A DNA stretch of 5,403 nt from Candidatus Omnitrophota bacterium. Its GTDB lineage: Bacteria; Omnitrophota; Gorgyraeia; JABMRN01. Within the stretch, counting starts at the first letter, position 1. The number at the start of each line of letters is the position of its first letter. The stretch lies in the NCBI GenBank assembly GCA_028702395.1, contig JAQVOV010000108.1, positions 1 to 5,403 on the forward strand, in the 5' to 3' direction. The notes below the pieces were generated by a model that saw nothing but the letters and a program-made list of their open reading frames with translations, did not search any database and had not been told where the DNA came from. Below are positions 1 to 5,377 of the stretch, one piece after another. The position numbers and the translations under genes were made by a program.

Positions 1-1170
1 GTTAATTTTGAAGAAGAACGGGATATAAAACAGTTTTTTTCAGGTTCACTTAATCCTTCAATAATATGTCAAAAATAATCTGCTTATTTTGGTATTCCAA
101 TAATTTGTGGAGAAACTTTGTTGTTTTTTGATGAGATCCAAGCATGTCCTGAAGCATTAAGTTCTCTAAGATTTTTTTATGAAAAAATGCCTGAGTTACA
201 TGTTATAGCAGCAGGTTCTTTGCTTGAATTTGCATTAGCACATATCCCATCCCAAGGAGTTGGAAGAATTCATTCTCTTTTCTTATATCCTTTTTCATTT
301 GACGAATTTTTGCAGGCATTAGAAGAAACATCACTCATAGAAATGAAGAACAATGCAGATGCAAAACATCCCTTGGATAATATTTTTCATCAAAAATTGA
401 TCGATCATTTAAAAATATTTTATCTTATCGGAGGAATGCCGGAAATAGTAAAGGAATTTGTAGTCTCAAAGGATATTCTTTCTTGCCAGAAAAAAATAAA
501 TGATATAACAGAAACATTAAAAGATGATTTTGCTAAATATAAAAAGCGGTCACCGGTTCAGAGGTTAAAAGAAGTATTTGATTCTATTGCTTTACAAACC
601 GGAGGAAAATTTAAATATTCCAACATTGATGGTTCTTCAAGTCATTATTTTTTTAAAGAAGCCTTAAGTTTAATTGTTCAGGCAGGGTTAGCTTATAAAA
701 TATTTCATAGTGCTGCACAAGGAATACCTTTAGGTGCTCAAATTAAAATAAATAAATTTAAAGTTATTTTAAGTGATACGGGTATACATCAAAAAGTATT
801 GGGGTTAGATATCTCTAATATTGTTTCTGCTCAAAATATAGAGGTGATAAATAAAGGTAATTTGGCAGAATTGTTTACAGGGATGGAGATCCTGAAAAAT
901 TTTGATCCTGAAAAAAGAGGGCAACTATATTATTGGCATAGAGAAAAACGATCAAGTAACGCGGAAGTGGATTATCTTTTACAAAAAGATGATAAAATAA
1001 TCCCTATTGAAGTAAAGGCAGGAATAAAAGGTAAAATGCAAAGTATGCGTATATTTATACAGGAACATAGTTCGCCTTACGGAATAAGGATATCGCTGGA
1101 AAATTTTTCTCAACAAGGAAACATTTATAATTATCCGTTATATGCAATTTCAAATATACTTCGCAAGTGA
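1..1170 (+). pseudogene. AAA_14/DUF4143 ATPase, 5' end outside window, interrupted by in-frame TAA
   Basis: The frame runs open from base 1 to a TGA at 1168-1170 except for one TAA at 76-78. Both sides of the TAA read as the same family, with NFEEERDIKQFFSGSLNPS before it and SAYFGIPIICGETLLFFDEIQ-type sequence after it. Visible parts are the Walker B stretch LLFFDEIQ (118-141), HVIAAGS, the typical YPFSFDEFL (289-315), a middle helical DUF4143 region (DDFAKYKKR) and a C-terminal nuclease-like pattern, EVD at 964-972 and IEVK at 1006-1017. The Walker A loop must lie left of the window. A TTG at 118 could be read as a start, but it falls in the middle of the ATPase domain with no ribosome site, so I do not accept it. 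A single T-to-A change (TTA to TAA) would explain the stop, because the family usually has Leu before SAYFG. These ATPases are common, mobile and of uncertain role. A sequencing error remains possible. Confidence 0.85.
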
Positions 1171-1214
1171 AGGCAGAAAAAGGGTAAAGTCGTTATTTGT
1201 AATATTTTATTTTT

Positions 1215-1249
1215 GGGTTGTGGGTAATGCGTTAAGGGTAGTGAGAAGA
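1215..1249. repeat. Heptamer array, GGGTNNT type
   Basis: Five successive 7-base units can be read: GGGTTGT, GGGTAAT, GCGTTAA, GGGTAGT, GAGAAGA. Read on the other strand, the third unit is TTAACGC, the same word that dominates the array before aroC. This may therefore be a related array in reverse orientation. The units are degenerate, so exact limits are uncertain. Confidence 0.55.
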
Positions 1250-1283
1250 AAAGAAAAAACAACATAGATGTAGCTAACAGGCC

Positions 1284-1341
1284 CCTTCGACATGTTTCGA
1301 CAAGCTCACCAGATGAATTCAGGACAGGCCTGCCTGTTCCT
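1284..1341. repeat. TTCGACA direct repeat followed by AGGACAGG hairpin
   Basis: TTCGACA occurs at 1286-1292 and again at 1296-1302, the second time followed by AGCTCACC. It resembles a degenerate form of a TTCGACAAGCTCAGG-like dispersed repeat that I recall from many genomes; that recollection is not tested here. Next, AGGACAGG at 1321-1328 pairs with CCTGTTCCT at 1333-1341 with one bulged base. Confidence 0.5.
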
Positions 1342-1364
1342 CAGATAAATATTTTAAATAAATC

Positions 1365-1436
1365 GTAGGGGCAATTCATGCCCTATACCAGAGTTTTGCT
1401 ATGCAAAACACGGTAAAGGGTTTAAATTGCCCCTAC
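1365..1436. repeat. 72-bp nested hairpin, GTAGGGGC family
   Basis: The outer arms GTAGGGGCAATT (1365-1376) and AATTGCCCCTAC (1425-1436) are perfect inverted repeats. Inside, CCCTATACC (1381-1389) pairs with GGTAAAGGG (1412-1420) with one mismatch, and GTTTTGC (1393-1399) pairs perfectly with GCAAAAC (1403-1409) around a 3-base loop. Removing 1381-1424 would leave a perfect 28-bp palindrome, the same length as the copy at 5186-5213. The 44 bases therefore look like a hairpin inserted into a simpler element (inference). No transposase is nearby. Confidence 0.85.
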
Positions 1437-1494
1437 TTTATTATATAGACATTTAAATGTAACCATTATGTGCAACAGCATTTATAATCATATG

Positions 1495-1523
1495 TTGAAA
1501 AAGAAAGAGAGAGTTGGTATAAT
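1495..1523 (+). promoter_or_regulatory. Candidate sigma-70-type promoter upstream of aroC
   Basis: TTGAAA at 1495-1500 and TATAAT at 1518-1523 are separated by exactly 17 bases, and a TG at 1515-1516 gives an extended -10. This is the best promoter match I found by eye. Transcription would start near 1530 and read through about 400 bases of repeats, including the hairpin near 1772-1807 and the heptamer array, before aroC. It could instead drive a non-coding RNA. AT-rich DNA can produce such matches by chance. Confidence 0.5.
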
Positions 1524-1539
1524 TGTGAGTAGCGAGATG

Positions 1540-1588
1540 GCAAAGCGCATATTGCAAATTGCTAGTCGCAAAGCGTAAGGTGTGATGG
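1540..1588. repeat. Heptamer array, GCAAANN type
   Basis: Seven 7-base units start at 1540 and include GCAAAGC, GCATATT, GCAAATT, GCTAGTC and a second GCAAAGC. The first five begin with GC and the last two with G. The array lies just downstream of the candidate promoter and would be in its transcript. Confidence 0.5.
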
Positions 1589-1593
1589 ATCTA

Positions 1594-1640
1594 GCCACGC
1601 GCTACGAGCTACGCGCAGAGAGAAGAGTGGAAGGTCCTGG
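1594..1640. repeat. GCTACG heptamers plus GTGGAAGGTCCT module
   Basis: Units GCCACGC, GCTACGA and GCTACGC follow each other at 7-base spacing from 1594 to 1614. AGTGGAAGGTCCTGG follows at 1626-1640. The same order, a GCGCTACGCG-type stretch and then GTGGAACGTCCTGAACG, recurs right after dprA at 5143-5177, and the GTGGAACGTCCT part recurs at 3087-3103. Confidence 0.55.
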
Positions 1641-1662
1641 ATTGAGTTGATAGGGCTTAGAA

Positions 1663-1718
1663 GTCAGAGGTCAGAAGGTTAAGAGGACTTAGTGAATAGT
1701 GGATAGTGAATAGTAATA
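1663..1718. repeat. Heptamer array, GTCAGAR then AGTGAAT
   Basis: Eight units can be read in a single 7-base register: GTCAGAG, GTCAGAA, two less similar units, then AGTGAAT, AGTGGAT, AGTGAAT and AGTAATA. The register holds although the unit sequence changes midway. The word TAGTGAATAG also appears just after the dprA stop codon. Confidence 0.65.
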
Positions 1719-1771
1719 ATTGAATTAAAGATATAAAGATACAAGCTAGAGGGTAAATAGGACTCTAGATC

Positions 1772-1873
1772 CCGGTATTTGCCATCTTGATAGACGGCAA
1801 AACCGGGATGACATGTTATGACCGATTAATAAGTTACGGTTTACGGTTAACGGTTCACGGTTTACGACATACG
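1772..1873. repeat. 102-bp dispersed repeat, copy A, with core hairpin
   Basis: This matches 5276-5377 without insertions or deletions. The left block CCGGTATTT is identical, and the right block, 1805-1873 against 5309-5377, matches at 66 of 69 bases including a 37-base exact run. The 18 bases between (1781-1798) differ, yet form a hairpin in each copy. Here GCC pairs with GGC and TCT with AGA, and the outer TCCCGGT (1770-1776) pairs with ACCGGGA (1802-1808) to extend the stem. The right end runs into the heptamer array. Confidence 0.9.
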
Positions 1874-1915
1874 CATAACGCATAACGCATAACGCTTAAC
1901 GCTTAACGCATAACG
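1836..1915. repeat. Heptamer array of 11 units ending before aroC
   Basis: ACG recurs exactly every 7 bases at twelve positions from 1836 to 1913. The first units are ACGGTTT-like and the later ones ACGCATA (three in a row, 1871-1891), ACGCTTA (two) and ACGCATA (one). The last ACG is only six bases before the aroC ribosome site. Slippage of the near-identical units would alter the aroC leader length in 7-base steps without touching the coding sequence. Confidence 0.85.
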
Positions 1916-1920
1916 AATAC

Positions 1921-1926
1921 AGGAGG
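1921..1926 (+). promoter_or_regulatory. aroC ribosome binding site
   Basis: AGGAGG lies five bases before the ATG at 1932. This strong site fixes the start there rather than at the later in-frame ATG at 1944. Confidence 0.9.
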
Positions 1927-1931
1927 TATAT

Positions 1932-3056
1932 ATGATACGTTACATGACAGCAGGAGAATCACATGGAGAGCAGTTAGTGTCCATTGTAGATGGTATGCCT
2001 GCAGATATAAAAATAGATGAAAAATTCTTGAATAATGAACTTTCTAGGCGTATGGTCGGTTACGGTCGTGGCGGAAGAATGAAAATAGAAAAGGATAAAG
2101 TTCATATTGTTTCAGGTATAAGAAAAGGAAAGACCATAGGTTCACCTGTATCGATTATAATAAAGAACAAAGATTTTAAGATAAAAGAACTTCCGCCTAT
2201 TTTTAATGCAAGGCCAGGGCATGCTGATCTTGCAGGTGCATTAAAGTATAACCAATATGATATGCGCAATATGTTAGAACGCTCAAGTGCTCGTGAGACT
2301 GCAGAAAAAGTTGCAGTTGGAGCTTTATGTAAACTTTTATTAAAAGAGTTTAATATAGATATGTTAAGCCATGTGTTAGTTTTAGGTAATGTTGGAGCAT
2401 ATACAGATGAGATGTCATATGAACAAATAAAAAAAGCTGCAGAAAGTGCAGATATACGATGTGCTGATAAAAAGGCAAGGGTTTTAATGAAAGAGGAAAT
2501 TGATAAAGCAAGACAGCAAGGTGATTCATTAGGAGGTATTTGTGAAGTTGTGATAAAAGGAGTGCCAGTTGGTTTGGGAACATATACACAATGGGATAGA
2601 CGACTTGATGGAGAATTTGCAAAAGCACTTATGTCTATACAAGCTGTTAAAGGTGTTGAAATAGGCGGAGGGTTTGAACTTGCATTTTTAAGAGGTTCAC
2701 AAGTTCATGATGAGATATTTTATGATAAGAAAAATGGTTTTAGGCGTATAACCAACAATGCAGGCGGGATCGAAGCTGGTATGAGTAATGGTGAATATAT
2801 AGTTTTACGAGTTGCTATGAAACCTATAGCAACGTTAATGAGTCCTCTAAGTACTGTAAATGTGAAAACTAAAAAAGAAGTAAGTGCACAGGTTGAAAGG
2901 GCTGATGTGTGTGCTGTAAGTGCATGCGGGGTTGTTGCAGAAGCAGTGAGTGCATATGTGATTGCAAATGCAATGGTAGAGAAATTTGGTGGAGACTCAA
3001 TAGGTGAGATGAAACGGAATTATGAGAGCTATCTTAAACAGGTGAAGAACTTTTAA
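1932..3056 (+). CDS. aroC: Chorismate synthase
   Basis: The enzyme converts 5-enolpyruvylshikimate-3-phosphate to chorismate using reduced FMN, the last common step to aromatic amino acids and folate; it is cytosolic and works as a tetramer in studied members. At 374 residues it has full family length. Visible motifs are GESHG (8-12) with catalytic His11, GYGRGGRM (43-50), RPGHADL (94-100) with the second catalytic His97, ERSSARETA (116-124), GDSLGG (197-202), AGGIEAGMSNG (277-287) and RADVCAV (323-329) with the conserved Asp325. Two spots depart from what I know of the family: Ala282 where Gly is usual, and Ser330 where Pro is usual. Neither should abolish activity. The start is set by AGGAGG at 1921-1926. 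Partner gene aroK follows after a 193-bp repeat-filled spacer, so tight translational coupling is unlikely. Confidence 0.97.
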   Translation: MIRYMTAGESHGEQLVSIVDGMPADIKIDEKFLNNELSRRMVGYGRGGRMKIEKDKVHIVSGIRKGKTIGSPVSIIIKNKDFKIKELPPIFNARPGHADLAGALKYNQYDMRNMLERSSARETAEKVAVGALCKLLLKEFNIDMLSHVLVLGNVGAYTDEMSYEQIKKAAESADIRCADKKARVLMKEEIDKARQQGDSLGGICEVVIKGVPVGLGTYTQWDRRLDGEFAKALMSIQAVKGVEIGGGFELAFLRGSQVHDEIFYDKKNGFRRITNNAGGIEAGMSNGEYIVLRVAMKPIATLMSPLSTVNVKTKKEVSAQVERADVCAVSACGVVAEAVSAYVIANAMVEKFGGDSIGEMKRNYESYLKQVKNF

Positions 3057-3089
3057 GGAAAAAGTAAAAAGGAAAAAGTAAAAAGTGTG
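3055..3089. repeat. Heptamer array AAGGAAA/AAGTAAA
   Basis: AAGGAAA and AAGTAAA alternate twice (3055-3082), making a perfect 14-base tandem duplication, and a fifth unit, AAGTGTG, follows. The array begins inside the aroC stop codon and leads directly into the GTGGAACGTCCT module. Confidence 0.75.
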
Positions 3090-3141
3090 GAACGTCCTAA
3101 ACGTGTTTTGTAGGGGCGCCTCGTGAGGCGCCCTGTAAAAA
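3087..3141. repeat. GTGGAACGTCCT module with GTAGGGGC hairpin
   Basis: GTGGAACGTCCTAAACG (3087-3103) matches 5161-5177 with one mismatch. A T-rich link and a 28-base GTAGGGGC hairpin follow (3110-3137), the same order as after dprA. The core GCCTC/GAGGC pairs perfectly around GT. The right arm, CCCTGTA, is a decayed form of CCCCTAC. The bases after the stem on the + strand are A-rich, so this is not a standard intrinsic terminator for aroC. Confidence 0.75.
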
Positions 3142-3204
3142 AAGCAAAAAGCCTGCTCTTTTAAAAAGGATCAAAGGATTATATTCAGGATGATTCACCA
3201 CCCA

Positions 3205-3232
3205 AACAGATAACAAATAACAGATAACTGAA
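3205..3232. repeat. Heptamer array AACAGAT/AACAAAT
   Basis: Units AACAGAT, AACAAAT, AACAGAT and AACTGAA follow each other without gaps. The array ends 17 bases before the aroK start codon and thus lies in its 5' leader, comparable to the array placed before aroC. Confidence 0.65.
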
Positions 3233-3249
3233 TCTAATAAAGGTAATAA

Positions 3250-3756
3250 ATGAAGAACATCGTATTGATCGGTTTCATGGGTACAGGTAAGACAGCTATT
3301 GGTCAAATGCTCGCCCAAACACTTGGAGTTAAATATGTTTCCACAGATGATGTTATTGAAGAAAAAGCAGGGAAGAAGATCTCTGATATTTTCCAGCAAG
3401 ATGGAGAACCTTCGTTCAGAGAAATGGAATGTAATGTCGTAAAGGAGCTTTCAGGAAAAAATGATATTGTTATAGATACAGGTGGTGGCATAGTACTAAA
3501 CCCTAACAATATTCATTTGTTGAGGAAAAACGGTAATATAATATGTTTGTGGAGTTCTCCGGAAGTAATATATAAAAGAGTAAAAGAACATACTCATAGA
3601 CCTCTTTTAAGTGTCAAAGACCCGCTTCAGAAAATAAAAGATATTCTTGAACAAAGAAGACCTCTCTATGAAGGAGCAGACTATTTTGTTAATACTGACA
3701 AAATGACCTTAGAACAAGTAGTTGGATCTATAATTACTTGGATAAGCAAAAAATAA
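3250..3756 (+). CDS. aroK: Shikimate kinase
   Basis: This cytosolic kinase of the NMP-kinase-like P-loop fold phosphorylates shikimate at the 3-hydroxyl with ATP, two steps before the AroC reaction. At 168 residues it has normal length. Visible are the P-loop GFMGTGKT (8-15), Asp33 aligned to the shikimate-binding Asp of the DxD motif, Arg57 in FREME, the GGG turn (78-80) after DT, the lid Arg117 in HRPLL, and Arg136/Arg137 in QRRPLY. The first Asp of the usual D-S/T-D motif is Ser31 here; in studied enzymes that Asp helps place magnesium. All other key residues are present, so I infer an active enzyme. AAAGG at 3239-3243, six bases from the ATG, is a modest ribosome site. No aroB follows, although aroK-aroB is a common pairing. 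Confidence 0.95.
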   Translation: MKNIVLIGFMGTGKTAIGQMLAQTLGVKYVSTDDVIEEKAGKKISDIFQQDGEPSFREMECNVVKELSGKNDIVIDTGGGIVLNPNNIHLLRKNGNIICLWSSPEVIYKRVKEHTHRPLLSVKDPLQKIKDILEQRRPLYEGADYFVNTDKMTLEQVVGSIITWISKK

Positions 3757-3807
3757 TCACACACTTCTTAAACCCAAATTACTAGCAGAAAATTTATTTC
3801 ATAAAAA

Positions 3808-3856
3808 AACGTAGAACAACCCTAGAACCAGGTTCTATAGAACCTGGTTCTACGGT
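3808..3856. repeat. Double AGAACCWGGTTCT palindrome, first element
   Basis: Bases 3823-3852 form a perfect 30-bp palindrome made of two 15-bp near-palindromes, TAGAACCAGGTTCTA and TAGAACCTGGTTCTA, back to back. Outside it, ACC (3819-3821) and GGT (3854-3856) extend the stem after one mismatch. The left flank AACGTAGAAC (3808-3817) is identical to the bases that open the second element (3951-3960). Confidence 0.9.
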
Positions 3857-3864
3857 GTTTTATT
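3819..3864 (+). terminator. Possible intrinsic terminator after aroK
   Basis: The palindrome stem, extended to 3819-3856, is followed by GTTTTATT. A strong hairpin with a short T-run 60 to 110 bases after the aroK stop could end its transcript. The stem is longer than a usual terminator and the T-run is poor, so the call is weak. Confidence 0.3.
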
Positions 3865-3954
3865 GTAGGAGTAAGAATAGAAAGGATGTGTATGTTGTTT
3901 AAAATAAAGAAGATAAATAATATTTTCAAGAGAAGACTTTTTTTTATTCTAACG

Positions 3955-3984
3955 TAGAACCTGGTTCTGGAGAACCAGGTTCTA
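3955..3984. repeat. Double AGAACCWGGTTCT palindrome, second element
   Basis: TAGAACCTGGTTCT (3955-3968) and AGAACCAGGTTCTA (3971-3984) are perfect inverted repeats around GG. Each arm is itself a 13-base palindrome around one central base. Compared with the first element, the A-centred and T-centred units occur in the opposite order. It ends 53 bases before the dprA ribosome site. Confidence 0.9.
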
Positions 3985-4037
3985 AAGAATTTTAAAAAAG
4001 TTTGGGACAGATAGCCATTTTCATCGTATATAATAAT

Positions 4038-4044
4038 AGGAGGT
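4038..4044 (+). promoter_or_regulatory. dprA ribosome binding site
   Basis: AGGAGGT lies five bases before the ATG at 4050. It is a near-ideal match to the 16S rRNA end and supports that start. Confidence 0.9.
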
Positions 4045-4049
4045 GAAAA

Positions 4050-5135
4050 ATGGCACTTACACAAGAAATTATTGAACTTCTTTCTATCAATCTTATAAAA
4101 GACGTAGGTTTTATAAGACTCAATCGTTTAATTGAACATTTTGGCAGTATATCAGAAATATTCAAAGCTAAGAAAAAAGACTTTTCTAATATTAAAGGTA
4201 TCACTTTAGAAATAGCAGAAGAAATCTCATCATTTGATAAAAATGAAGTTGAAAAGCAAATCAAAGAGATAGAAAAATATAATGTTTCTCTTTTATCTGT
4301 TTTCGATGACAAGTATCCTCAAATACTAAAAAATATTTATTCGCCGCCTATAATATTATTTGTTCGTGGTAATTTTTTGTCTGACAATGATATTAATGTA
4401 GCAATTGTTGGTACAAGAAAAGCATCTTTCTATGGAATGCAGACTGCTGAAAAGTTAGCATATGAACTGGGACAATTGGATATTACAATAGTTAGCGGTT
4501 TAGCCAGTGGTATTGATTCAAATGCTCATAAAGGTGCACTAAAGGCAAAAGCAAAGACTATAGGAGTATTAGGTTGCGGTGTGGATATATGTTATCCTTC
4601 ATCAAACAAAAGGTTGTTTTCTCAAATGCTGGAAAAAGGAGTGATCGTTTCAGAATTGTCTATGGGTTTTAAACCTAACAAAAACACTTTTCCTATGCGT
4701 AATAGAATTATAAGTGGGTTATCAAAAGGAGTTGTTGTTGTCGAAGCAGCTAAAAAAAGTGGTTCTTTAATAACAGCTGATCTTGCATTAGAACAAGGAA
4801 GAGAAGTATTTGCTGTTCCTGGACGTATAGATTGTTCAGTTGCAAGAGGGACTTTAGAGCTTATCAAAAATGGAGCTAAGTTAGTTCAATATACAGATGA
4901 TATTCTTGAAGAAATAGGATACGAAAGAAAAAAAATGGATCATGAAAACAAGAACAACGAACTTACTGAATCGCACAAAAAAATACTTGATATGATATCA
5001 AAAGAACCGTTATATATTGATGATATACAAGAAAAACTTATGTGTGATTTTGGGACCTTGAACAGTATTTTATTGCAAATGCAGTTAACAGGACTTATAA
5101 ACGAATCGCCAGGAAAAGTCTATTCTTTAAAATAG
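4050..5135 (+). CDS. dprA: DNA processing protein DprA (recombination mediator)
   Basis: DprA binds incoming single-stranded DNA in the cytosol and loads RecA on it during natural transformation; it is also widespread in bacteria not known to be competent. The 361 residues cover the usual three parts: an N-terminal helical/HhH-like domain (about 10-65, containing HFGSISEIFKA), a Rossmann-like domain (about 80-285) and a C-terminal winged-helix-like DML1 domain (about 305-361). Rossmann signatures are VAIVGTRKAS (117-126), VSGLASGIDSNAH (148-160), LGCGVD (174-179), FPMRNRIISGLS (214-225), VVEAAKKSGSLITA (230-243) and GREVFAVPG (250-258). GTLELI (267-272) replaces the frequent GTN-LI form. The strong AGGAGGT sets the start. 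It is unrelated in pathway to aroC and aroK and is separated from aroK by 293 bases of palindromes. No competence partner genes are in view. Confidence 0.96.
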   Translation: MALTQEIIELLSINLIKDVGFIRLNRLIEHFGSISEIFKAKKKDFSNIKGITLEIAEEISSFDKNEVEKQIKEIEKYNVSLLSVFDDKYPQILKNIYSPPIILFVRGNFLSDNDINVAIVGTRKASFYGMQTAEKLAYELGQLDITIVSGLASGIDSNAHKGALKAKAKTIGVLGCGVDICYPSSNKRLFSQMLEKGVIVSELSMGFKPNKNTFPMRNRIISGLSKGVVVVEAAKKSGSLITADLALEQGREVFAVPGRIDCSVARGTLELIKNGAKLVQYTDDILEEIGYERKKMDHENKNNELTESHKKILDMISKEPLYIDDIQEKLMCDFGTLNSILLQMQLTGLINESPGKVYSLK

Positions 5136-5177
5136 TGAATAGCTGCGCGCTACGCGTAGAGTGGAACGTCCTGAACG
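5136..5177. repeat. GCGCTACGCG and GTGGAACGTCCT module after dprA
   Basis: Directly after the dprA stop come GTGAATAG, then GCGCGCTACGCGTAG, which includes the 10-base palindrome CTACGCGTAG (5150-5159), then GTGGAACGTCCTGAACG (5161-5177). The same sequence of words is seen in variant form at 1594-1640, and the last word at 3087-3103. Confidence 0.6.
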
Positions 5178-5185
5178 AAGTTTTT

Positions 5186-5213
5186 GTAGGGGCGTATTGC
5201 AATACGCCCCTAC
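5186..5213. repeat. Perfect 28-bp palindrome, GTAGGGGC family
   Basis: Arms GTAGGGGC (5186-5193) and GCCCCTAC (5206-5213) enclose the 12-base palindrome GTATTGCAATAC, and the whole is perfectly self-complementary. It has the same length and arms as 3110-3137 and as the inferred ancestor of 1365-1436, but a different core. The T-run precedes the hairpin on the + strand, so it does not look like a terminator for dprA. Confidence 0.9.
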
Positions 5214-5238
5214 GAAGAAGGTTTCGAATAAATGTTGA

Positions 5239-5275
5239 TGTAGGGGGGATTGCCCCTGCCTATCCGGCAGGCAGG
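5239..5275. repeat. Degenerate GTAGGGG hairpin and CCTGCC hairpin
   Basis: GTAGGGGGGATTGCCCCTGC reads as a fourth, decayed GTAGGGG element. CCTGCC (5255-5260) then pairs with GGCAGG (5266-5271) around a 5-base loop. The two hairpins share bases, so only one can form at a time. The second leads straight into the 102-bp repeat. Confidence 0.6.
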
Positions 5276-5377
5276 CCGGTATTTGTTGACAGAAAAGTCA
5301 ACAAAACAGGGATGACATGTTATGACCGATTAATAAGTTACGGTTAACGGATTACGGTTCACGGTTTACGACATACG
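5276..5377. repeat. 102-bp dispersed repeat, copy B, with core hairpin
   Basis: Direct repeat of 1772-1873. Its 18-base core, 5285-5302, is GTTGAC, a 6-base loop and GTCAAC. Together with the flanking TTT/AAA this gives a perfect 9-bp stem (5282-5290 with 5297-5305). The core sequence does not resemble that of copy A, but its length is the same and it still pairs with itself. Confidence 0.9.

Larger units (their letters stand above)
1171..1931. other. Long non-coding spacer built from repeats
   Basis: No credible gene lies in these 761 bases. They hold, in order, a 7-bp-periodic stretch, a TTCGACA/AGGACAGG module, a 72-bp nested hairpin, a short AT-rich section with a 12-bp palindrome (1449-1460) and a good promoter, more 7-bp arrays, a GTGGAA-type module, and a 102-bp repeat ending in the array that abuts the aroC ribosome site. 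No tRNA, rRNA or CRISPR array was seen. Confidence 0.8.

Noticed and set aside
118..120. TTG as the start of the ATPase gene
   Set aside because: It lies in the Walker B strand, no ribosome site precedes it, and homologous sequence continues upstream past the TAA.
1836..1915. CRISPR or telomere-like array
   Set aside because: There are no unique spacers between repeats, no cas genes, and the 7-base units differ; it is a short tandem array in a spacer.
2350..2628. Minus-strand frame inside aroC, and similar ones inside aroK and dprA
   Set aside because: Antisense shadows of well-identified genes, without family resemblance or start signals.
3892..3957. 21-codon + strand frame with AAAGG six bases ahead, basic and hydrophobic
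   Set aside because: Spacing to AAAGG is plausible, but it is very short, AT-rich and its stop lies in the second palindrome. Chance is the simpler explanation.
4002..4034. Promoter TTGGGA ... TATAAT before dprA
   Set aside because: The spacer is 21 bases, too long for a standard promoter, and the start would fall within the ribosome binding site.
3822..4064. 80-codon minus-strand frame across the aroK-dprA spacer
   Set aside because: It runs through both palindromes, giving repeated RTWF/RTRFY words, and covers the dprA ribosome site. No family match or start signal.
5186..5220. 28-bp palindrome as the dprA terminator
   Set aside because: On the + strand it is followed by GAAGAAGG rather than a T-run; the T-run lies before it.
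5135..5347. 70-codon + strand frame beginning with GTG at the dprA stop codon
   Set aside because: It consists entirely of the repeat modules (GTGGAACGTCCT, 28-bp palindrome, CCGGTATTT repeat), has no ribosome site and resembles no family. It is a translation of repeats.
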